Part shown: positions 16,367-22,987 of the stretch, piece after piece
How positions within the stretch are numbered: position 1 is the stretch's first letter
How the letters are laid out: each line of letters starts with the position of its first letter
NCBI GenBank assembly: GCA_951801675.1
Contig: CATONX010000016.1
Span: forward strand, 1 to 52,697
Source of the DNA: an uncultured Eubacteriales bacterium
Lineage (GTDB): Bacteria > Bacillota > Clostridia > Oscillospirales > Acutalibacteraceae
Length of the DNA: 52,697 nucleotides
Direction: 5' to 3'
Program-made: the position numbers and the translations under genes
The notes under the pieces: model-generated
What the model was told of the DNA's origin: nothing
The model's input: only the letters and a program-made list of their open reading frames with translations
Databases searched by the model: none

Positions 16367-17773
16367 ATGGATAAGTACAAAAAGCTCATTTCCAATACGG
16401 TGATTTTCGCCATCGGCACCTTCAGCTCGAAGGTGCTGGTGTTCCTGCTCATGCCCCTTTACACGACGGTACTGAGCAACGAGGAATATGGTGTCACCGA
16501 CCTGCTGGTACAGACGGGAAATCTTTTGCTGCCGCTGGTGTCGCTGGGAATTGTCAACGCGGTGGTGCGCTTCGGGCTGGACAAGAGCGTGCGCAAAACC
16601 GATGTGTTCTCCACCGGCCTGCTGACCATTTTCTGCGGATTTGGGGCGCTGCTGGCGTTCTGGCCGCTTTTAAACCAAGTGGACGTGATTTCCGGGCATA
16701 CCGGACTCATTTACGCCTTTGTTCTCATGTCATCCCTGCGCTCCCTGTGCTCCCAGTTTACAAGGGCCAGAGGTCTCGTGCGCCTCTACGCCTTCGACGG
16801 CATTCTCAGTACCGTCACCACCATCCTCTTTAACGTGCTCTTCCTGGTGGCGTTCGGATGGGGCATTTCCGGCTATGTGTTGGCCATGGTCTGTTCCGAC
16901 TTCATCTCGGTGGTGTTTTTGTTTTTCATGGGGCGGCTTTCCAGGTACATCCGCATCGGCGGGATGGAAGGGGCCACCGTCAGGGCCATGCTCAAGTACG
17001 CGGTCCCCATGATTCCCAACACCATGTTCTGGTGGATTACCAACGTTTCCGACCGGTACATCGTCACCGCCCTGTGTGGGGAGGGGGCCAACGGCCTGTA
17101 CGCGGTGGCTTATAAGATTCCCTCTATCGTGGTGCTGATTTCCGGCATCTTCATGGATGCTTGGCAGCTTTCCGCCGTGACCGAGGAAAAGGCCAGAGCC
17201 CGGTTTTTTACCAAGGTATTCCGCTCCTACAGCGCCTTAATCATGATGGCGGCCTCCGGCATCATCCTGGTCTGCAAGCTGATGACGAAGCTTCTGGTGT
17301 CTGACGAGTTCTACGATTCCTGGCAGTATATCCCCCTGCTGGTACTGGCCACCGCCTTTTCCTGTCTGGTCAATTTTCTCGGCAGCGTCTACATGGTCAA
17401 AAAGAAAAGCATGCTCTCTCTTGTGACCACGGCGGCGGGAGCGGGCTTAAACATTGGGCTTAACTTTCTTCTCATCCCCATGATGGGGGTAAACGGCGCG
17501 GCCCTGGCCACCTTTGCAAGCTATTTGTTTGTCTTTCTGCTGCGTGCGGTGTCGGCCAGGTGGTTTATTTTTATCGACTACGGTACGGGAAAGCTCATTG
17601 CCAACACCCTGCTGCTGGCGGCTCAAAGCGCCTGTATGCTGCTCGAGCCTCCTTACTGGGCGCTTTTGCAGGCGGCCTTTGTACTGCTCATCTTCGCGGT
17701 CAACTCCAAAGAACTGCTGGAAAATGCGGAGAAGCTTCTCCGCCGGAAACAAAAACCTGTGAAAAAAGCATAG
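16367..17773 (+). CDS. Polysaccharide flippase, Wzx/MVF superfamily
   Basis: Membrane protein of 468 residues with about 12-14 predicted helices, matching lipid-linked oligosaccharide flippases (polysaccharide biosynthesis protein family). The N-terminus NTVIFAIGTFSSKVLVFLLMPLYTTVL with EEYGVTDLL is typical of Wzx proteins, and the second half repeats the pattern (MIPNTMFWWITNVSDRYIV). The C-terminus is a basic cytoplasmic tail. AAAGGAG lies 13 bases upstream, a rather long spacing. A TACAAT at 16318-16323 could be a -10, but no convincing -35 goes with it. No glycosyltransferase genes are next to it. It may move a cell-wall or surface glycan precursor. Confidence 0.9.
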   Translation: MDKYKKLISNTVIFAIGTFSSKVLVFLLMPLYTTVLSNEEYGVTDLLVQTGNLLLPLVSLGIVNAVVRFGLDKSVRKTDVFSTGLLTIFCGFGALLAFWPLLNQVDVISGHTGLIYAFVLMSSLRSLCSQFTRARGLVRLYAFDGILSTVTTILFNVLFLVAFGWGISGYVLAMVCSDFISVVFLFFMGRLSRYIRIGGMEGATVRAMLKYAVPMIPNTMFWWITNVSDRYIVTALCGEGANGLYAVAYKIPSIVVLISGIFMDAWQLSAVTEEKARARFFTKVFRSYSALIMMAASGIILVCKLMTKLLVSDEFYDSWQYIPLLVLATAFSCLVNFLGSVYMVKKKSMLSLVTTAAGAGLNIGLNFLLIPMMGVNGAALATFASYLFVFLLRAVSARWFIFIDYGTGKLIANTLLLAAQSACMLLEPPYWALLQAAFVLLIFAVNSKELLENAEKLLRRKQKPVKKA

Positions 17774-18064
17774 AAAAAAGAGAAAGCATCTTCGCATGGA
17801 GGGACGGTTTGCCCCGAGCGAAAAGAAATCCCGTCGCGCAAAGGGAAAGCAAACGGGGGAACCGGCTGAACAGGAAAACAGGGGATGGGCGGGACGCAGC
17901 CCCGGACTCCGGGAAAAACGCAGGCGCTTCCCCTGGGCCAAAACAAGGTCCGGCCGGCTTTTCGCAAACGCGGCCAAGCTTTTTTATCGCCTTCGGCGGG
18001 CCGGCTGCCATGGCCCTTACCAGTGCAGCACCTGCCAATAACCATACATGGAGGTGGATCCCCT
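17774..18064 (+). other. Intergenic stretch between flippase and PfkB kinase genes
   Basis: About 290 bases. It is GC rich, with several short self-complementary parts, for example GTTTGC near 17809 and GCAAAC near 17849. I see no convincing promoter, no T-rich terminator and no riboswitch motif that I can name. Open frames across it have no ribosome site and no recognisable protein. Confidence 0.5.
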
Positions 18065-18973
18065 GTGATTTATACGGTTACCTTCAATCCTTGTCTTGAC
18101 TACATTCTCCGGGTTCCTTTTTTTACGCCGGGCGCGGTCAACCGCTGTGAGTCCGAGGACATTTTTCCAGGCGGCAAGGGAATCAATGTGTCGATGGTGT
18201 TAAAGAACCTAGGGATGGACAATGTGGCCCTGGGCTTTACCGCCGGCTTTACCGGCCGGGAAATCGAACGTGCCGTCCGCAAAGCCGGCTGCGAGGCTGA
18301 TTTCATCCGGGTGGAAAATGGAATGTCCCGCATCAACGTCAAGCTCAAAGCCCAGGTGGAAAGCGAGATCAACGGCCGTGGCCCCAGCCTGTGTGAAGAA
18401 GACATAGGGAAGCTCTATGAAAAGCTGGATGCCCTGAAAAAAGGGGATGTTCTAGTATTGGCGGGGTCGATCCCGGATTCCCTGCCCGGCGACGTCTATG
18501 AACGCATCCTCAAGCGGCTGCAGGGAAGAGGAATCCGTTTCGTGGTGGATGCTACGAAGGATCTGCTTAAAAATGTCCTCAAATACCGTCCCTTCCTCAT
18601 TAAGCCCAACCATCACGAACTGGGCGAGCTGTTCGGCGTCACGGTAACAGGCAGCGAAGAAATCGCCTGGTACGCCGGGAAGCTCCAGGAGCTGGGAGCG
18701 CGCAACGTGCTCGTTTCCATGGCCGGAGACGGCGCACTTCTGAAAACCGAGGACGGGACCGTTTACAAAAGCCCAGCGCCCAAGGGCGAGGTCATAAACT
18801 CGGTAGGCGCGGGAGATTCCATGGTGGCCGGCTTTCTGGCCGGGTATCTGCAAACAGGAGACCTGCAAACGGCCTTTCGCATGGGAGTGGCGGCAGGAAG
18901 CGCCAGCGCTTTTTCGGAAACGCTCGCCACGAAAGAAGAAGTCGACCGGCTGCTTGCAGCGCTGTGGGAATAA
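18065..18973 (+). CDS. 1-phosphofructokinase family sugar kinase (PfkB)
   Basis: A 302-residue ribokinase-fold kinase. The start is GTG at 18065, 7 bases after GGAGGTGG; the frame is open further upstream but the family begins at IYTVTFNPCLDY. GGKGINVS near residue 36 is the first PfkB signature and NSVGAGDSMVAGFLAGY with catalytic D250 is the second. These match 1-phosphofructokinase (FruK), which converts fructose-1-phosphate to fructose-1,6-bisphosphate, and also the close relative tagatose-6-phosphate kinase. No fructose PTS gene or FruR regulator is beside it, so the exact substrate is open. A strong terminator follows. Confidence 0.88.
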   Translation: MIYTVTFNPCLDYILRVPFFTPGAVNRCESEDIFPGGKGINVSMVLKNLGMDNVALGFTAGFTGREIERAVRKAGCEADFIRVENGMSRINVKLKAQVESEINGRGPSLCEEDIGKLYEKLDALKKGDVLVLAGSIPDSLPGDVYERILKRLQGRGIRFVVDATKDLLKNVLKYRPFLIKPNHHELGELFGVTVTGSEEIAWYAGKLQELGARNVLVSMAGDGALLKTEDGTVYKSPAPKGEVINSVGAGDSMVAGFLAGYLQTGDLQTAFRMGVAAGSASAFSETLATKEEVDRLLAALWE

Positions 18974-19074
18974 AAGGGAAGAACGACGCTCTTGCGGCAT
19001 TGCGTCTGCGCATGGCTCCGGTTTTGTCCGAGAGGCTACAGGATAAGACACAAAAGGAAAATAGATATGGAAGG

Positions 19075-19110
19075 AAAAAGCCCCAGGCCCAATGGGCCCG
19101 GGGCTTTTTT
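19075..19110 (+). terminator. Rho-independent terminator after the PfkB kinase gene
   Basis: AAAAAGCCCC-A-GGCCC pairs with GGGCC-C-GGGGCTTTTTT around a 3-base AAT loop. The run of A before the stem would let it work on the other strand too. Confidence 0.9.
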
Positions 19111-19204
19111 GATGCGCTGGCAAGCGGCCAAATGCGGCAAACGCATGGGGTTATACCAGCGCAGTTATTGCCCATAGGAAAGCGCTTGTCCCATTCGAAG
19201 CGGC

Positions 19205-19603
19205 TTACAGCAGCAGTTCCTTAGGCGGCGCGGTAAAGGAATAGACGGTGGCGGTCACGTCGGTCAGGTAAAACACCTCGAATGTGGGACCGTCGGGGCT
19301 TACGTAAATATCCTTAAGGCTAGGAAGCAGCTCGAACGCCTTCCTTTTGGCCTCGGGATTGTCGTCAAACACAGCGTTGCCGCTTAACCGCAGCCATTCG
19401 CCGCTTGCCGCCATGGCGCAGGCTTCCACCTTCGGGTTTCTCTGGAGCTGGGCGTATACCAGCTTCTGATTGCCGGTGCACAGGTAAAGCTTGCCCTCAA
19501 ACTCCATGGCAAAGCCAAAAGGGCGCACCCGGGGCTGGTCCCCTTCCTCTGTGGCCAGGAAAAAGGTAGTGTTGTTTCCTAGGAACTTCAGAATTTCTTC
19601 CAT
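19205..19603 (-). CDS. Pyridoxamine 5'-phosphate oxidase-fold protein
   Basis: A 132-residue protein of the split-barrel flavin-binding family. It starts MEEILKFLGNNTTFFLATEEGDQPRVRPFGF, the usual opening of clostridial family members, and contains LYLCTGNQKLVYAQLQRNPKVEACAM. Members bind FMN or a related cofactor and mostly have unknown substrates; a true pyridoxine oxidase is unlikely at this length. AGGAGGT lies 7 bases before the ATG at 19603, which decides the start over an upstream codon. It diverges from the hxlR gene and shares a compact promoter region with it. Confidence 0.85.
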   Translation of the reverse strand: MEEILKFLGNNTTFFLATEEGDQPRVRPFGFAMEFEGKLYLCTGNQKLVYAQLQRNPKVEACAMAASGEWLRLSGNAVFDDNPEAKRKAFELLPSLKDIYVSPDGPTFEVFYLTDVTATVYSFTAPPKELLL

Positions 19604-19632
19604 CACCGAAACCTCCTTTTGATGCATGCGGG

Positions 19633-19661
19633 TTGCAAAACCGTTTGATATTGACTATGAT
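19633..19661 (+). promoter_or_regulatory. hxlR promoter
   Basis: TTGCAA at 19633-19638 and TATGAT at 19656-19661 with a 17-base spacer, reading right toward hxlR. Its -10 overlaps the -10 of the opposing promoter. Confidence 0.68.
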
Positions 19662-19685
19662 AATACACGTAGTATGCATTTGCAA
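19657..19685 (-). promoter_or_regulatory. Promoter of the pyridoxamine-oxidase-fold gene
   Basis: On the minus strand, TTGCAA (19680-19685) and TATCAT (19657-19662) are 17 bases apart. The two opposed promoters share five base pairs of their -10 boxes, so polymerase cannot occupy both at once. Confidence 0.65.
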
Positions 19686-19686
19686 G

Positions 19687-19715
19687 AAGGCACTATTGTG
19701 TACCATAGGTGCCTT
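19687..19715. promoter_or_regulatory. Inverted repeat, candidate HxlR operator
   Basis: AAGGCACTAT (19687-19696) and ATAGGTGCCTT (19705-19715) form an imperfect inverted repeat with a one-base bulge. It lies just upstream of the minus-strand -35 and within the hxlR leader, so a bound dimer could affect both genes. Confidence 0.55.
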
Positions 19716-19740
19716 TTGGAAACCAAAGGAGGAAGGAACC

Positions 19741-20088
19741 ATGCTGCAACCTTTACCGGCCTGCCCGGTGGAGACCACCCTGCAACTGATCGGGGATAAA
19801 TGGAAGATTTTGATCCTACGGGATTTGATGGATGGAACCAAACGGTTCGGGGAGCTGAAGAAATCGGTAGGCGCCATCAGCCAGAAGGTACTCACCCAGA
19901 ACCTGCGCTCCATGGAGGAGGACGGGCTTCTCATCCGCACGGTCTACGCCCAGGTGCCGCCCAAGGTGGAGTATACCCTGACCGAAGTGGGAGAAAGCCT
20001 GCGCCCGGTGATTGAAGCGCTGGGCCTGTGGGGAAAGGGCTATCAGGCCCTTCGCCGGGAGGAGGAACGAACGGATGAAAACGCTTGA
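19741..20088 (+). CDS. HxlR family transcriptional regulator
   Basis: A 115-residue winged-helix regulator. The opening PACPVETTLQLIGDKWKILILRDL is the HxlR hallmark, including Cys8, the position used for thiol-redox sensing in YodB and HypR of B. subtilis. The recognition helix region is ISQKVLTQNLRSMEEDGLL and the wing has YAQVPPKVEYTLTEVGESL. AAAGGAGGAAGG precedes the ATG at 19741. The next gene, an ABC exporter, starts inside its last 14 bases, so both are coupled. Control of the divergent flavin-fold gene is likely from the shared region; sensing of electrophiles or oxidants is an inference. Confidence 0.92.
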   Translation: MLQPLPACPVETTLQLIGDKWKILILRDLMDGTKRFGELKKSVGAISQKVLTQNLRSMEEDGLLIRTVYAQVPPKVEYTLTEVGESLRPVIEALGLWGKGYQALRREEERTDENA

Positions 20089-21826
20089 TTTGATGAAGCG
20101 GTTTGCGCCGTATTTCAAAAAGTACCGGGCGACCCTGGCACTTGACCTGTTCTGCGCGTCTTTGACCACCTTGTGCGAGCTGGTGCTGCCCTTGATCGTG
20201 CGGTACATTACCAACACCGGCATGACCGACCTCGAGAGCCTGACGGTGCAGATGATTTTATCCTTAGGCGCTCTCTACCTGGTGCTGCGGGTCATCGACG
20301 CGGTGGCCAACTATTACATGGCGAACATCGGTCATGTAATGGGCGCGCGCATCGAGACCGATATGCGAAGGGATCTGTTTGGCCACCTGCAAAAGCTTTC
20401 CTATTCCTATTACAGCAACACCAAGGTGGGCCAGATCATGGCTCGGGTCACCAGCGACCTGTTCGATGTGACCGAGTTTGCCCACCACTGCCCGGAGGAA
20501 TACTTCATCGCCGCCATCAAGATTATCGCGTCCTTTGCCATCCTTGGGACCATGAACATTTGGCTGACCCTGATTATCTTCTCCATCCTGCCGGTTATGC
20601 TCGTCTGCTCGATGTACTTCAATAAGAAGATGCGCCGGGCCTTCAAAGCGTCGCGGGACCAGATCGGGGAATTAAACGCCCAGGTGGAGGACAGCCTTTT
20701 GGGAGTGCGGGTGGTCAAGTCCTTTGCCAACGAAGCGCTGGAGGAGGAAAAGTTCAGAGAAGGCAACCATAAGTTTTTGAATATCAAGCGAAAGATGTAC
20801 CGGTACATGGCCGGGTTTCAGACCACCACCCGGGTTTTCGACGGCATTATGTACATCGTTGTAGTGGTGGCGGGCGCCCTCTTTATGATCAACCGCCAGA
20901 TTACCCCCGCCGACCTGATGGCTTACCTGCTTTACGTGACCACCCTGCTTACCTCCATCCGTCGGATTGTGGAATTCACCGAGCAGTTCCAGCGGGGAAT
21001 GACCGGTATTGAACGGTTTGGGGAGATTATGGACGCACCCATCGACATCCAGAACGTTCCCGATGCGCTGCCCCTTGAAAAGGTGGACGGCGACATCCAG
21101 TTTCGCCACGTAAGCTTCCAGTATTCCGACGACCACACCGAGGTCCTTTCCGACATCAATCTTCATGTAAAGCCTGGGGACAGCGTAGCGGTGGTGGGCC
21201 CCTCCGGCAGCGGAAAAACCACCCTTTGCAACCTGATTCCCCGGTTTTACGACGTGACCGCCGGAGAGGTGCTCTTAGACGGCAAGAACATCAAGGACTT
21301 TACCCTGCATTCCCTGCGCTCCCAGATCGGCGTGGTGCAGCAGGAGGTGTACCTTTTCTCCGGCACCATCTTTGAGAACATCGAGTACGGCCGGCCGGGC
21401 GCTTCGAGAGAAGAGGTCATCGACGCGGCGAAGAAGGCGGGGGCCCACGAGTTCATCACCCAGCTGTCCGACGGGTATGACACCTATGTAGGCGAACGGG
21501 GCATCAAGCTGTCCGGCGGGCAGAAGCAGCGCATCAGCATCGCCCGGGTGTTTTTGAAGGACCCGCCCATCCTGATTCTCGATGAAGCCACCTCCGCGCT
21601 CGACAACGAGAGCGAGCGGGTGGTCCAGGAGTCTCTCGAAAAGCTGGCTCATGGCCGTACCACCCTCACCATCGCCCACCGGTTGACCACCATCCGAAAC
21701 GCCACCGTCATCTGGGTGCTCACCGAAAAAGGCATTGAGGAGCAGGGCAGCCACAAAGAGCTCATGGAGAAGCAGGGCGTCTATTACCATCTTTACCGCA
21801 TGTACCAGGACACCATGACCCGGTAA
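20075..21826 (+). CDS. ABC exporter half-transporter (MsbA/LmrA type)
   Basis: A 583-residue protein with an N-terminal six-helix exporter domain (about 1-315) and a C-terminal ATPase. Walker A is GPSGSGKTT, the Q-loop is IGVVQQEVYLFSGT, the signature is LSGGQKQR, Walker B is ILILDEATSALD and the switch His is in IAHRLTTI. The start at 20075 follows GGAGGAACG and lies within the end of hxlR. It would act as a homodimer in the membrane or pair with another half, but no second half gene is adjacent. The substrate is unknown; the HxlR link suggests stress or drug export. Confidence 0.92.
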   Translation: MKTLDLMKRFAPYFKKYRATLALDLFCASLTTLCELVLPLIVRYITNTGMTDLESLTVQMILSLGALYLVLRVIDAVANYYMANIGHVMGARIETDMRRDLFGHLQKLSYSYYSNTKVGQIMARVTSDLFDVTEFAHHCPEEYFIAAIKIIASFAILGTMNIWLTLIIFSILPVMLVCSMYFNKKMRRAFKASRDQIGELNAQVEDSLLGVRVVKSFANEALEEEKFREGNHKFLNIKRKMYRYMAGFQTTTRVFDGIMYIVVVVAGALFMINRQITPADLMAYLLYVTTLLTSIRRIVEFTEQFQRGMTGIERFGEIMDAPIDIQNVPDALPLEKVDGDIQFRHVSFQYSDDHTEVLSDINLHVKPGDSVAVVGPSGSGKTTLCNLIPRFYDVTAGEVLLDGKNIKDFTLHSLRSQIGVVQQEVYLFSGTIFENIEYGRPGASREEVIDAAKKAGAHEFITQLSDGYDTYVGERGIKLSGGQKQRISIARVFLKDPPILILDEATSALDNESERVVQESLEKLAHGRTTLTIAHRLTTIRNATVIWVLTEKGIEEQGSHKELMEKQGVYYHLYRMYQDTMTR

Positions 21827-21856
21827 GGACGAAGAAAAAGGAGTAAGGTTCAAATC

Positions 21857-22576
21857 ATGCAGCCGACACAAATGATCAACAGCTTTTCCAAAGGCCTGCG
21901 GGACGGCATTCCCATCGGCCTTGGGTATCTATCGGTTTCCTTCACCTTTGGAATGAAGGCGGTGACAGACGGCCTGCCCATCTGGGCGGCCGTGGTCATC
22001 TCCATGACCAATCTGACCTCCGCCGGCCAGTTCGCGGGTCTGACATTGATGACCACCGGGGCGCCGCTTTTTGAAATGGCGCTGACCCAGATGGTTATTA
22101 ACATGCGCTATTCCCTCATGTCCCTCTCCCTTTCCCAGAAGCTTCACAAAAGCGTCACCTTTCTCGACCGGCTCCTGATTGCTTTTTGCAACACCGACGA
22201 AATTTTCGCCGTGGCGAGCGGGCAGAAGGGGGAAGTTGGCAAGCGGTATTTCTTCGGCCTTGCCGTCACCCCCTACTTGGGCTGGGCGGCGGGTACCCTG
22301 CTCGGCGCGGTAGCAAGCGGCTTATTGCCGGGGTTTGTCCAGTCGGCCTTGGGCATTGCCATCTACGGCATGTTCCTGGCCATCATCCTGCCTCCCGCCA
22401 AGCACTCCAGACCCATTGCGCTGGTGATTCTCATGGCGGTGGTGCTCAGCTGCCTGTTTTTCTGGGTACCGGGACTCAATCAGGTATCGGGCGGCTTTGT
22501 CATTATCATCTGCGCGGTGGCGGCGTCGGCGGTCGGGGCGCTGTTCTTTCCCATCCGTGAGGAGGAGAGTGCCTGA
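21857..22576 (+). CDS. azlC: AzlC family branched-chain amino acid export subunit
   Basis: Large subunit of the AzlCD/YgaZH-type exporter, 239 residues with about five to eight membrane helices. GLRDGIPIGLGYLSVSFTFGM, MTNLTSAGQFAGL, NMRYSLMSLSLSQ and CNTDEIFAVAS are the conserved family blocks. It begins 30 bases after the ABC exporter and is probably in the same transcript. It overlaps azlD by one base (TGATG). Family members export branched-chain amino acids or analogues. Confidence 0.93.
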   Translation: MQPTQMINSFSKGLRDGIPIGLGYLSVSFTFGMKAVTDGLPIWAAVVISMTNLTSAGQFAGLTLMTTGAPLFEMALTQMVINMRYSLMSLSLSQKLHKSVTFLDRLLIAFCNTDEIFAVASGQKGEVGKRYFFGLAVTPYLGWAAGTLLGAVASGLLPGFVQSALGIAIYGMFLAIILPPAKHSRPIALVILMAVVLSCLFFWVPGLNQVSGGFVIIICAVAASAVGALFFPIREEESA

Positions 22577-22899
22577 TGGAAACGACACAGCTTCTTTTGT
22601 ACATTGCGGTGATGGCGGGGGTCACCTACCTCATTCGGATGCTGCCGCTCGCTATCTTCAAGACCAAGATCAACAGCCGCTTTCTGCGGTCCTTCCTCTA
22701 TTATGTGCCCTACGCGGTACTGGGCGCCATGACCTTTCCGGCCATCCTGTTTTCCACGAGCACCCTGCCTTCGGCCATCGCGGGGTTTGCGGTGGCGCTG
22801 GTGCTTGCCTTTTTTGAGCGAAGCCTTCTCACGGTGGCCCTGTCCGCCTGCGGGGCGGTGCTGCTCACCGAATGGGTGATGCGGCTGGTGGGAGGATAA
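22576..22899 (+). CDS. azlD: AzlD family small subunit
   Basis: A 107-residue membrane protein with about four helices, the usual small partner of AzlC. TYLIRMLPLAIF near the N-terminus and FLRSFLYYVPYAVLGAMTFPAILFS are typical. The start overlaps the azlC stop, so translation is coupled. Confidence 0.92.
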   Translation: METTQLLLYIAVMAGVTYLIRMLPLAIFKTKINSRFLRSFLYYVPYAVLGAMTFPAILFSTSTLPSAIAGFAVALVLAFFERSLLTVALSACGAVLLTEWVMRLVGG

Positions 22900-22987
22900 T
22901 TCTCTCCCAACTTGTGGAAAAGGCTATTGTTTTTAAAGGATATATGGTAGAATGATAGCTATGCGATAGGGGAAGGAGGGGGAACGG

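Noticed and set aside
17774-18064. Possible riboswitch before the PfkB kinase gene
   Set aside because: A CGGGGGAACC stretch recalled the cyclic-di-AMP class, but the other conserved blocks of that class are missing.
19113-19163. Inverted repeat TGCGCTGG/CCAGCGCA between the PfkB terminator and the flavin-fold gene
   Set aside because: Short arms with a 35-base gap and no promoter or T-run; chance cannot be excluded.
22927-22953. TTGTTT/TAGAAT as promoter of the EIIC-EAL gene
   Set aside because: The 15-base spacer is too short for a confident sigma-A promoter; noted only in the gene entry.
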